Shown here: positions 21,116 through 30,596 of the stretch, one piece after another
How positions within the stretch are numbered: the first letter of the stretch is position 1
Layout of the letters: each line of letters opens with the position of its first letter
NCBI GenBank assembly: GCA_036365455.1
Contig: JAWQUS010000022.1
Span: 6,448,001-6,512,000 of the forward strand
Source of the DNA: Macrosoma leucophasiata
Lineage: Eukaryota > Arthropoda > Insecta > Lepidoptera > Hedylidae
Length of the DNA stretch: 64,000 bases
Direction: 5' to 3'
Made by a program: the position numbers and the translations under genes
The notes under the pieces: model-generated
Seen by the model: the letters and a program-made list of their open reading frames with translations, nothing else
What the model was told of the DNA's origin: nothing
The model's database searches: none

Positions 21116-21483
21116 TGAAGCGCGCATGGCCCAGCGGCTGGTGTAGATCGTAAGCGATCTCCTCGGTTAAGCACTACGGGCGCGGTCGGGTAGTGTGATG
21201 GGTGACCACTAGTGGCAAATTAAATGCGCGTTTCCGTGCTTCGGAGGACACGTTAAGCCGTCGGTCCCGGTTGCTATCGTTGGATAGCAGTCGTTAAACC
21301 TTGTCGGAGGCCTTATGGGCGGTTTGAAAACATCCGACAGTGGGTTGGCCACTAACCCACCCACCTCCACCAATCCGCATTGGAGCAGCGTGGTGGAGTA
21401 AGCTCCAGGCCTCCCCCCAAAAAAGGGGAGAGACTCGTGCCCAGCAGTGGGACGTATAATGGGTTGCCATTATTATTATTATT
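21116..21483 (+). repeat. 5S-derived SINE (family B), right palindrome arm
   Basis: Exact inverse of the 18551-18918 copy, TSDs included. Confidence 0.85.
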
Positions 21484-21994
21484 ATGTTCATAGTCTGTAA
21501 CAGACATCTGTGGTAAATGAGTCACCAAATTTATTTACTGCTCTGTAATTTTATTCTAAGATACAGCGGCTATATTATCACGTTCATTTAGGCTGCAAGC
21601 CTACTACTACCTAACCTACCTACTAACTGATGTATTACCTATTTTTACGCATTTTAACATGTAATCTATCAAATTAAATTTAATTATAAAATTAAGTCAT
21701 TTGATAGATTACATGTTTTTAAGTCGGTTGATGTACAAAAGTAAATTTCTAAATTTTTTGAGATATGCCACTCCAGTTCTAAATATGTGCGATATTTTTA
21801 TTATTTTTTTTAAATCTATGTCCACTAGTTGGCGTAACAAAACACTGCCGCTAGTATTTGTAAATATTTTTTTTTTTTTTACTTTTTTAGAATATTATTA
21901 TTTATTAAATAATAAATGAACTTTATATGATTTAATTAAAATACTATCGGCCATATTTTGATGGGCAACTTAGTGAATATAGGTATATTCTTTA

Positions 21995-22306
21995 AAACGT
22001 AACTTCACGCCTGTAATCCCCGAAGGGGTAGGCAGAGGTAAATGCATGCATTCAAGCATACATGCAAACACCCACGATTCGCCGGTTACGTTTTGGCCCA
22101 TGTAACAGGTGGCGAGCCTGTTGACATCTCCGGGCACATTACCAAACTTTGAGGTACTGGGAAATTTCCAGAAAATGGAAAAATCCCAATAGAACCAGAG
22201 ACAAAGGCTTTTTCACCATTATCTCTGATAACCCCCTACCCGGGAATCGAACCCAGGACCTCAGCGTAGTAGTAGTGGCCTGCTACCACTAGGCTACCGA
22301 GGCAGT
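21995..22306 (-). repeat. tRNA-like SINE (family D), mirrored copy
   Basis: This is the exact inverted counterpart of 17728-18039 in the right palindrome arm. TSDs lie at 21984-21994 and 22307-22317. Confidence 0.85.
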
Positions 22307-22335
22307 TATATTCTTTAGATCGTAAATATGCGTAA

Positions 22336-22659
22336 GGGCAGACTGAGGTGACATTTGTCTGACAGAAGTTTGAAAAAATCACATGTAGCTACCTCCATCG
22401 ATTTCGTAAACGCCTTGTGTTAATCCTGAACGCTACGCAAGGCGTTTACGAAATCGATGGAGGTAACTACATATATTTTTTTCAAACTTCTGTCAGACAA
22501 ATGTCACCTCAGTCTGCCCGGGACCACGGAAGCTGAAAAGCGACCGAAACGTCGGGTTGATTTTAAAAATCATTTTAGTTTAATATACGCGAGATAAATC
22601 CGTAAAAATAGTTTTATTTCAATGAGTGTAGCTTGCGAAAACCTAAGAACATATCATGA
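22336..22659 (+). mobile_element. Penelope-like 3' end with inverted cap
   Basis: Arms 22336-22417 and 22438-22519 are inverted copies of about 82 bases (a few mismatches) around a 20-base loop. The usual 3' end then runs to AACCTAAGAACAT. It starts exactly where the large palindrome ends (22335). Unlike the copies at 24.3 and 53 kb, no TSD matches across it. Confidence 0.85.
22533..22553 (+). ncRNA. Hammerhead-ribozyme-like motif in a Penelope-like 3' end
   Basis: CTGAAAAGCGACCGAAACGT followed by C has the order CUGA-n-GAAAC-GUC seen in the minimal hammerheads of Penelope-like elements, where GAAAC and GUC form a two-pair stem III across a dimer. The canonical CUGANGA has G at the sixth place and here it is A. 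Stem II is very short, so activity is doubtful. The same 21 bases occur at 24434-24454 (minus), 49345-49365 and 53249-53269. Confidence 0.4.
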
Positions 22660-22881
22660 TGAGATTCAGTCACGTAAGATCAGTGGTGGGAGGGGGGGGG
22701 TTGAGATTTTTCAGTCCCTTTATCAAATAGGTGTTTAAATAGGCATTCAGTGTAGTCGCTACTCTATCTAGGTACTATTTAGTAGCATTAGGTAGATATA
22801 TTGGCTCACACGTGCCTGTACATAAAAGTACAATGTATGGTAGTAAAATTAGGTACACGACCTTGACATATATATCAATAC

Positions 22882-23195
22882 TAGCTGTGCCCGCGACTTC
22901 GCCATTGTTCAGTATCTACCCGGACGAAGTCGGGGGCGCAGCTAGTTTAAAAGTAGCCTAAGTCACTCCTTATAACATCAGCTATCTGCCAGTGAAAGTC
23001 CCCTCGAAATCGGTAAAGTCGTTCCCAAGATTGGCCCCGCCAAACAGACAGACAGGCGGACAAAAATAGTAAAAAATGTTGTTTTGGTATATGTACTGTG
23101 TATACATACTCGTAGATATGCATTTAGTAAAAAGCGGTTATTTTTATATTACAAACAGACACTTCAATTTTATTTATTTGCATAAATAATAAAAC
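22882..23195 (-). mobile_element. Helitron-like unit with CTGT-type run (family J)
   Basis: CTAGCTGTGCCCGCGACTTC with a hairpin (TACCCGGACGAAGTCG), then ATTGGCCCCGCCAAACAGAC and a CAGA run. Ends near TAAAAAGCGGTTATTTT. CTAG-type 3' ends and the hairpin suggest Helitron relatives; no helicase. Confidence 0.55.
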
Positions 23196-23273
23196 TGTAA
23201 CTGATATAATATGTCCGTACAAAGAAGATAAGAAAAAAAAATGATGAGTCTTTGTAGAGCCAGTAGATTGTAA

Positions 23274-23505
23274 TGTGATGACTGCAGCCTATAGACAACC
23301 ACCCAAAAACCGAGGTCAAAATGCAGATGCGTTACCACTCGCGAGGCCTAAGTTGTTATGCCTCTGTGTCGGAAATTACAGGGCCGTACATTACCACCTG
23401 ACTGGAACACGATAGTTCTGAATACTACCATTTAGCGGCAAGTATATTAGGTAATGCGGTGGTGCTTACGCGCGCGGGCTCCGTCACTGGAGCTCTACCA
23501 CCAGT
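23274..23505 (-). repeat. Family A, 3' end missing
   Basis: Starts at GTGATGACTGCAGCC and runs to CTCTACCACCAGT. The poly(A) part is lost. Confidence 0.8.
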
Positions 23506-23879
23506 AAAATATTAAATTCATCTCATTGTTATTATCATTAATAGGTTATTAATATCCGTGACGGTTTATTTTACATAAATATATTTAATAAACGAAACAA
23601 AACATAATAAGAATACACAGTGAGTATATAGGTATAGTCAGTACCTATTTAATTGACTGCAAAAAAGACAAATACCTACCCTATTTAAATCTTAATTATT
23701 TTATTAAAGTAAGTATTTCCATAATAATACACTGCATGTTAAGTGTATTAATAACATTTATGTACTTTTTTATCCAAGTACATACCTACATAGCACGGAA
23801 TTATAATAAGCAGGTATGTATGTGTAGTTATATACCTACATATGTTTAGAAAAATAATATCAATTGTGTATTTATGTAT

Positions 23880-24168
23880 GTATGTATATATGTATCTTCA
23901 CGCCAGGTCCCTAACGGGGTAGGCAGAGAGTGTAGAGCGCCAGATATCCCGGTCCTGACATACCTCTCGTGCCTCGTCTACCTTCATCATTCTCTTCATA
24001 CATGCACGCCTATTCATAAGACTTTTGACCCCACTATCAGACAGAACTCGACCTATTTGGTCATGGTAGGTCAGTCTTGGTCTTCCTGGGCCTCCGCATC
24101 CGTCGACATTCGCATTGTATATCTGTTTAGTAATTCGCTCATTCGACATTCTTTCTATATGCGCGACT
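23880..24168 (-). mobile_element. LINE C 3' end
   Basis: The minus-strand frame reads IERMSNERITKQIYNANVDG, GPGRPRLTYHDQIG, RRACMKRMMKVDEAREVC and SAYPVRDLA. This is a recurrent C-terminal tail of an insect LINE ORF. The 3' end is GGCGTGAAGATACAT. It abuts a partial hAT-like MITE at 24168. Confidence 0.75.
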
Positions 24169-24312
24169 TTATTTGCCTTGACTTTAACAAAATACAGAAA
24201 CAATTTCACGCACACATTTAAACGTCTAGGCGACAGGTATTGGCCATTTGGGCTTGTACTTTGACAGAGGGGAAACCCTGCATATGGCTACCCCCCTCCG
24301 GTGTTGCTCTCT
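24169..24312 (+). repeat. hAT-like MITE, right part
   Basis: TTGCCTTGACTTTAACAAAA to CCGGTGTTGCTCTC, matching the right half of the 10072 element. Confidence 0.65.
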
Positions 24313-24334
24313 GAGCACAGTGTTAGTTCATAGT

Positions 24335-26831
24335 ATGTTCTTAGGTTTTCGCGAGCTACACTCATTGAAATAAAACTATTTTTACGGATTTATCTCGCGT
24401 ATATTAAACTAAAATGATTTTTAAAATCAACCCGACGTTTCGGTCGCTTTTCAGCTTCCGTGGTCCCGGGCAGACTGAGGTGACATTTGTCTGACAGAAG
24501 TTTGAAAAAATTATATGTAGCTACCTCCATCGATTTCGTAAACGCCTTGCGTAGCGTTCAGGATTAACACAATAATTACTTATGGTATCTTGAGGTCTTG
24601 CAGACTGCTGCGGCTGGGATTTAATCTTGCTAAGTATGGGATCCCATGATGTTGATAATCGCCATCCATCTTCTCTATTGAAATTTGGGTGTTTTTTAAT
24701 TTCAATAGCCTCGCGTACCATTCGTGGAATGGGTTTGTGTTCTCTAGCGAGTATTTGAATTTTATCAAACCGGATGTAATGGTTCGGCTTATCCGCTATG
24801 TGTTCACAGACTGCAGACCTCCCTGTTCTTCGGTTTTTGACATCAGCAATGTGCTCTTTAACGCGGGTGGATACAGCTCTCTTCGTTTGACCAATATATG
24901 AGAGTCCACAATCACAATCTAATTTATAAATGCCAGAATTTTGTAATGGAATATTACTTTTAATGGGTCTTAAATACTGATGAATCTTTTTATATGGTTT
25001 GAAAACTGTTTTAATGGAATTCTTTTTTAAAATGTTGCTGATTTTATCTGTGACACCCTTAACGTAAGGTAGTATAGCTGGTTGTCGTTCTACTGTAGGT
25101 GGTTTCACGCGGCCTCTGTGACGGACGGGTGGTACATGGAGCTTGTTGTTATGTAGCACCTGGCGTAGGTGCTTCAGCTCCCCCTGAAGATGGTGGTCGT
25201 CACAGATGCCTCGTGCTCTCTGAAATAGAGATGAGCCAACGGCAGATAAATGTGCCGGGTGATGGTGTGATTCACCATTAAGGTACCTATCAGTATGGGT
25301 AGACTTCCTAAACACAGTGTGACTGAGTGTGTTATTGGTTTTTCTAATTAATAAAGTATCTAAGAAGGCTAATTTATTGTCCTGTTCCAATTCCATAGTG
25401 AATTTGATTTTATGGTGTATGGAATTGAGATGTGAAAGAAAAACAGAAACATTATTGCTATCCAATATGGTGAATGTGTCATCTACATATCGTTTATAAA
25501 TGCGAGGTGTTATGTTTGTAGTGCTCAGGGCTCTCTCCTCAAAGTCCTCCATGAATATATCGGCGACTATGGGAGAAACTGGGGAGCCCATGGCAACTCC
25601 GTCTATTTGTAGGTAGAATTCCCCATTCCACATTAGATAGCCAGATGTCAGGCACCATTCAAGTAGTTCTGCATATTGACGGGGCATATTGTGAGCAATT
25701 AGCTTTCTTTTAACAATCTCGACACAATCCTTAACCGGTAAACATGTAAATAAGGATTCAACATCGAAGCTGACCATTGTTTCATTTGCTGATAGTTGTA
25801 GATGTTTGACTTCAGCAATGAAACTGTACGAGTCTTTGACATACGCTCTAGTGTGTCCCCGCAGTGGTGAAAGTATCTGTGCCACATGTTTTGCCAATTT
25901 GTAAGTTGGAGTGTCAATTTGACTAACTATGGGACGAAGGGGGGCGCCAGTCTTATGTATTTTAGGGAGCCCATACAGTTTGGGTGGCTTTGGACAAGCA
26001 GGTAAAAGTTTTGGTACGTCAAGATCCAATGAATATGAATATTTATGCAGTAAATCGGTAGTCTTTTTTAATATACTAGAGGTGGGGTCTTTGTTTACCT
26101 TTTTATATGTGCTTTCATCCGATAACAGCGATAAGATTTTATCATTGTAGTCTGACGTGTCCATCACAACCGTAGCGTTTCCTTTATCAGCACGGAGGAC
26201 GATGATGTCTTCTGATCGTCTCAACGTCGTCAGTGAGCGGAGTTCTTCACGAGACAGATTAGGTTTTGGTGGCCGGCAGGGTCGTAACGCAGTCGATACG
26301 TCCTGTCGGATTTCCTCGGCTGTCTCCTTTGGAACTTGATTCCTAATGACGCAGTCCTCGACATAACTGATAATCTCTTCGTACGGTATCCTCGATGGAG
26401 CTGGTGCAAAGTTTAAACCCTTTTCCAGCACCCCAATAGTCGAATCATCCAAAGTTTGTTTTGATAGATTGACAACTGCTTTGACGTTGACATTGACGGA
26501 TGACTTGTCGTTGTCTATGGGTGTGTTCAGATTTGAATGTTTTTGACCCGTAACCGACTGTTTTTCTAATTTTTCGTATTTACTTATTTGTTTAATTTTG
26601 CAGTTATTTAATGTAAATTTTGCGCGTAAGTCGGTTTGTTCGTTACAATTTTGCCAATCTTCTATGTTTAAGGTATTTTCGAGGGTTTTAGAGACTTCAC
26701 TGATGTCGTGTTCTGTATGTGCGATTTCCGAACGGTTTTGTTGAATTAGCTGACATAATAATTTAGTACTTGCTTGCTTGCTTTTAGTTTAATATACGCG
26801 AGATAAATCCGTAAAAATAGTTTTATTTCAA
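24335..26831 (-). mobile_element. Penelope-like retroelement, near full length, with 12-bp TSD
   Basis: The element is flanked by TTAGTTCATAGT at 24323-24334 and 26832-26843. It has one long ORF and a 3' region carrying a hammerhead-like motif. The 5' end (about 26782-26831) is an inverted copy of about 50 bases of the 3' end (24365-24414), so its outer parts form inverted repeats. Inverted or tandem partial ends are known for Penelope elements. Three shorter copies are in this window (22336, 49195, 52986). Confidence 0.9.
24521..26789 (-). CDS. Penelope-like polyprotein: reverse transcriptase plus GIY-YIG endonuclease
   Basis: The frame is open from about 26789 to the stop at 24521-24523. 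The stretch usually starting at 26452 begins with TTG, and the frame extends about 112 codons further upstream (QNRSEIAHTEHDISE, YEKLEKQ) without an ATG. Numbered from 26452: ADKGNATVVMD (89-99), PKLYGLPKIHKTGAPLRPIV (157-176), SFDVESLFTCLP (228-239, first catalytic Asp), GVAMGSPVSP (285-294), YKRYVDDTFTIL (319-330, catalytic YVDD). The endonuclease follows: SGIYKLDCDCGLSYIGQTKR (506-525) with the GIY and YIG motifs, then R and EHI, CEHI, and a C-terminal HPNFNRE. This combination defines Penelope-like elements. No stop or frameshift was seen, so this copy may be recent. It lacks an obvious start codon. Confidence 0.88.
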
Positions 26832-26871
26832 TTAGTTCATAGTGTTATTAAAATGTATGTTATAAGGTGTT

Positions 26872-27250
26872 ACTGGTGGTAGAGCTCCAGTAACGGAGTT
26901 CGGGGGCGTACGCACCACCGCATTACCTAATATGTTTGCCGCTAAATGGTAGCTGACATAGCCAAGCAGATCTCCGAGCTGAAGTGGCAATGGGCAGGGC
27001 ACATGGCTCGGAGAACCGATAACCGCTGGGGCAGAAAGGTTCTCGAGTGTAGACCACGTATCGGCAAGCGCAGCGTAGGGCGTCCACCTGCAAGATGGAC
27101 CGACGACCGACGCTTCCGATCGGTCGGTATGGAAGTCATTGGGGGAGGCCTATGTTCAGCAATGGATGTCCTATGGCTGATATGATAAATGGTAGTATTC
27201 AGCACTATCGTGTTCCGGTCAGGTGGTAATGTACGATAACATAAAAAAAA
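26872..27250 (+). repeat. Family A copy split by an RTE LINE end
   Basis: The left part is 26872-26952 and the right part 27186-27250. TAAATGGTAG is duplicated at 26943-26952 and 27186-27195 around the inserted LINE end. The 3' portion is internally deleted before the A run. Confidence 0.85.
26953..27185 (+). mobile_element. RTE-type LINE 3' end, 5'-truncated, inserted in retroposon A
   Basis: The frame open from 26946 reads LKWQWAGHMARRTDNRWG ... KRSVGRPPARWTDD, the C-terminal tail typical of insect RTE reverse-transcriptase ORFs. The end GGCCTATGTTCAGCAATGGA ... GCTGATATGA also fits. A 10-bp TSD (TAAATGGTAG) shows a normal target-primed insertion of a 233-bp fragment. Confidence 0.85.
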
Positions 27251-27294
27251 GTACATAACAACAGATATATAAATAAGCAATCACGCTTCGCACG

Positions 27295-27879
27295 CGTTTG
27301 TAGATAAAATCTATACATCTATACAAATAAATAATATTGGAGTGCCTGTTTGTGATATTAAAATAACCGCTTTTTACTAAATGCATATGTATGTATACAC
27401 GGTACATATACCAAAACAACATTTTTTACAATTTTTGTCTGTCTGTCTGTCTGTCTGTCGGTTTGGCGGGGCTAATCTTGGGAATGGCTGGACCGATTTT
27501 GACGGGACTTTCACTGGCAGATAGCTGATGTGACAAGGAGTAACTTAGGCTACTTTTATCTCCATACATCCATACATACATACCTTTATACAAATAAGTA
27601 GAATTGGAGTGTATCCGACTTTGACCGGACTTCCACGGGTAGGTAGCTGATGTGATAAGAAGTAACTTAGGCTACTTTTATCTCCATGGAACCATACATA
27701 CATACAAATAAATAGAATTTGAGTGTCTCCGATTTTGACGGGTCTTTCCATGGCAGATAGCTGATGTAATAAGGAGTAACTTAGGCTACTTTTATACTAG
27801 CTGCGCTCACAACTTCGTCCGGGTAGATACTAAACAATCATATTTTTTCTCACGTGGACGAAGTCGCGGGCACATCTAG
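27295..27879 (+). mobile_element. Helitron-like unit (family J) with internal tandem duplication
   Basis: TCTATACATCTATACAAATA at the left, a GTCT run at 27437-27460, CGAAGTCGCGGGCACATCTAG at the right. The block AGCTGATGT...AGGAGTAACTTAGGCTAC occurs three times (27521, 27642, 27760), about 115 bp apart. Confidence 0.6.
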
Positions 27880-28237
27880 TATGCGAAATATAAACGTGAA
27901 CTGTTTGGTTGGCGAACATGAATATTAATTATTTCCCATATTTGTAAGTCGTCGACATACAAACATTGTTTTATTACGATATTTGAGTTTGCTCTTACGT
28001 TAACCTATATCTAATAGAAATCACTAAGCCTTGTTTAAACTACCATAGTAGTAAGAAATCTAAAACTAACTTAATGTAAAAAAAAAGAAACTAAGCAAAT
28101 AAATAGTTCCACGTAAGGACACACCTTGGGTGGGGCATAAATGGGACACACCGCAGCGCTGTATTATTATTAAAATGATTAATTTCTTGTCATTCATCTT
28201 TTGTCAAATGACCTGTTAAATAGCTTTTTACGATATT
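27880..28237. other. No recognised feature
   Basis: AT-rich unique-looking DNA between a Helitron-like unit and an A retroposon. Confidence 0.45.
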
Positions 28238-28534
28238 ACTGGTGGTAGAGCTCCAGTGACGGAGCTCGCGGGCGTTGGCACCACCGCATTACCTAATATA
28301 CTTGCCGCTAAATGGAAGTGTTCAGCACTATCGTGTTCCGGTCAGGTGGTAATGTACGGCCCTGTAATTTCCGGCACAGAGGCATAACACCTTATGCCTT
28401 AGGAGTGGCAGCGCATCTGTATTTTGATCATTGTGTGACTGGTCATTGTGTGGGTGTCTATAGGTTGCAATAATCACTAAACATCAATGTGAACAGCATG
28501 CTTGTTTGCCACTATCATTACATAAAAAAAAAAA
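28238..28534 (+). repeat. Family A copy
   Basis: Full length with a 12-A tail. It has a duplicated TGGTCATTGTGTG segment near 28430-28460. Confidence 0.85.
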
Positions 28535-29150
28535 CAAAAGATATTCAATATTGCGGTTTGAGTATAATTTAAAGGAAAGCTAAATATTTGATATTAAAAT
28601 TTATCTCTCGTTTAAATATAAGATTATTTAATATTTACTAATCAGCTAGAAGAATTAATTGAGTTCAAATATTTTTTTATAACCTACATACGTGTCTACT
28701 TAAAAAACTGGTTTGTTATTTAAATAACACTAGCTGTTCTCCGTTTTTTTTTAACCGAGTTCAAAAACGAGGAGGTTATTTTTGCTTTTTTTATGTGTTC
28801 ACGCCATTTTTGCCGCGATTTCTGGACCGTTTTACGTAATTCTGTGTTTGTTCAATGCGGAATAGTTTCGAATTGGTCCCGTAAGAATTTGATTCAGGCA
28901 GGCCCATATTTTATTTTATGAGCATTTTTACTTACTTTCACCTCCGACTAAAGGGATATGAATAGACGGCGAGTTGTCATACAGTGCGTTGGATCCACTG
29001 ACGTCCTAGATAGTCCTAATGCGCATGACAACAAGTGACAATGACACATTTACTCATCGACGACACAACACTTTTGGTCGTGTGATCTCGGATTTATATT
29101 TGTTTTTTTCTTAGGTAATGGTAGTTTCAGACAAGCATCCAATAATAATA
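28535..29150. other. No recognised feature
   Basis: Includes TTAACCGAGTTCAAAAACGA, similar to widespread insect repeat text, but no bounded element. Confidence 0.4.
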
Positions 29151-29196
29151 ATCTGACGCCAAATGGTAGTGTTCAGCACTATCTGGTTCCGGTTAG

Positions 29197-29430
29197 ATTT
29201 TTTTTTTTTTTTTTATGTAATTAAAGTGGCAAACAAGCATGCAGTTCACATTGATGTTAAGTGATGACTGCAGCCTATAGACACCCACACAAAGACCAAG
29301 GTCAAAATGCAAATGCGTTACCACTCCTGAGGCCTAAGGTGTTATGCCTCTGTGCCGGAAATTACAGGGCCGTACATTACCCCCTGACCGGAACACGATA
29401 GTGCTGAACACTACCATTTAGCGGCAAGTA
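29197..29430 (-). repeat. Family A copy
   Basis: A long poly(T), then the body to ATTTAGCGGCAAG. A plus-strand scrap of the same family (29154-29193) abuts it. Confidence 0.8.
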
Positions 29431-29548
29431 AATCAATCGATCGATGTTATTGTTTGCTATTTATGTAAATGATTATAGGTATCTAGTCGTAACACACGTC
29501 CGGATTAGCGGATAGAATTATTTTTAATCAATTCCGATGCGCGGCCAC

Positions 29549-29635
29549 GTAATTTTCGGCACAGAGGCATAACACCTTAGGCCTCAAGAGTGGTAACGCA
29601 TCTGCATTTTGACCTTGGTCTTCGTGTGGGTGTAT
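29549..29635 (+). repeat. Family A fragment
   Basis: Only GTAATTTTCGGCACAGAGG ... CTTCGTGTGGGTG remains. Confidence 0.7.
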
Positions 29636-29704
29636 GATATTCAAAAAGGTTTTTTGTATATCAATGACGAACCATCAATAATTGTTTGTTACTTCATGAC
29701 ATTA

Positions 29705-29935
29705 AAGGACTTATTACACGTCACGGTATTCAGGGTACGACAGCAAGGGTCAGGGTAGTGTAATAACATTTAGGGAGTTAGGGCCCTTATTAGGGCGACC
29801 GGAGCAGCCCGTGTATTTGAACTGTGATTGATTTAGGGCGCTGTCGACCGGATAGTGTAATAAGCGGCAAACCAGCGCGAGACCACGCACACCCTTTCTG
29901 CCGGACCCTGAATACCGTGTGGTGTTATAACCACT
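29705..29935. mobile_element. TIR element (family I)
   Basis: TATTACACGTCACGGTATTC to GAATACCGTGTGGTGTTATA, in the same order as the right-arm copy. Confidence 0.7.
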
Positions 29936-29952
29936 TAAGAAAAATGTAGGTA

Positions 29953-30190
29953 CAGGTCGCGCCACGTAAAAAGAACGCTGGCGGTCAAGCTGCGCGTCAT
30001 GTGTTTTTATTTCATTTTATGTTATTCTATGTAATATAGTTTTCAATCTGCCTACCAATACACGAAACCGCAAGCGAAAGCTAGATCAAAAATAAACCAA
30101 TAGGGCTAGTACTTTCGTGCGCGAGTGTACCGATGCGCGAACACATCCCTTCTACTTTCTTCCAGCGTTCTTTTTACGTGGCGCGACCTA
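29953..30190. mobile_element. MITE with 28-bp perfect TIRs
   Basis: AGGTCGCGCCACGTAAAAAG... at the left and its exact inverse at the right (28 bases). TA lies on both sides (29951-29952, 30191-30192), which suggests Tc1/mariner relatives. No ORF. Confidence 0.7.
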
Positions 30191-30314
30191 TAACGCTTGG
30201 AAAGAGGAACTTTTATGATAATTATACGGACATCTTACCAGCCTGTTATCTACTTGCACGTGTTATTTCATAGCACGTGACCTGTAATTATTGCTACCGT
30301 TTCATGCAACGTTT

Positions 30315-30365
30315 AATGGTGGTAGAGTTACAGTGTAGGAGCTCGATAGCGTAGGCACCACCGCA
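30315..30365 (+). repeat. Family A 5' fragment
   Basis: GGTGGTAGAGTTACAGTG ... CACCACCGCATTAC, followed within 20 bases by an opposite-strand copy. Confidence 0.65.
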
Positions 30366-30379
30366 TTACTTAATCTATC

Positions 30380-30527
30380 TTTTTTTATGTAATGAAAGTG
30401 GCAAACAAGCATGAGGTTCCCATTGATGTTAAGTAAGTTAATGTTAAGTAAGATTGATGCAGCCCAAAGACACCCACACAAACACCAGAGGTCAAAATGC
30501 AAATGCGTTGCCACCCCTGAGACTTAT
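30380..30527 (-). repeat. Family A copy cut by mariner
   Basis: From poly(T) to CACCCCTGAGACTTAT, where the mariner element begins after TA. Confidence 0.75.
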
Positions 30528-30596
30528 TATTAGGTTGGGGAAAAAGTTTTTTAAGATAATTCAAATCATTTTTTAATATAGTTTATTTAAATTTAA

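Larger units (their letters stand above)
17699..22335. repeat. Large inverted repeat (palindrome), 2 x 2,245 bp with 147-bp spacer
   Basis: The left arm is 17699-19943, the spacer 19944-20090 and the right arm 20091-22335. Every paired position I checked sums to 40034, so there is no net indel along the arms. Stretches compared by eye match base for base, including a run of 14 A (left) against 14 T (right) and all embedded repeats. Each arm holds, from outside in: a tRNA-like SINE with its 11-bp TSD, AT-rich DNA, a 5S-derived SINE with its 11-bp TSD, a TIR element, an A retroposon, a LINE C scrap and a 23-bp hairpin. Because TSD-flanked insertions are mirrored whole, the arm was copied after they landed. 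Either a very recent inverted duplication or an assembly foldback explains this. Confidence 0.95.

Noticed and set aside
18115..21919. Duplicate small ORFs in mirrored positions
   Set aside because: They are the same repeat DNA read in the two arms of the palindrome; all lie in SINEs or AT-rich DNA.
17699..22335. One giant foldback transposon
   Set aside because: The arms are mosaics of unrelated insertions each with its own TSD, so the inversion copied ordinary genomic DNA.
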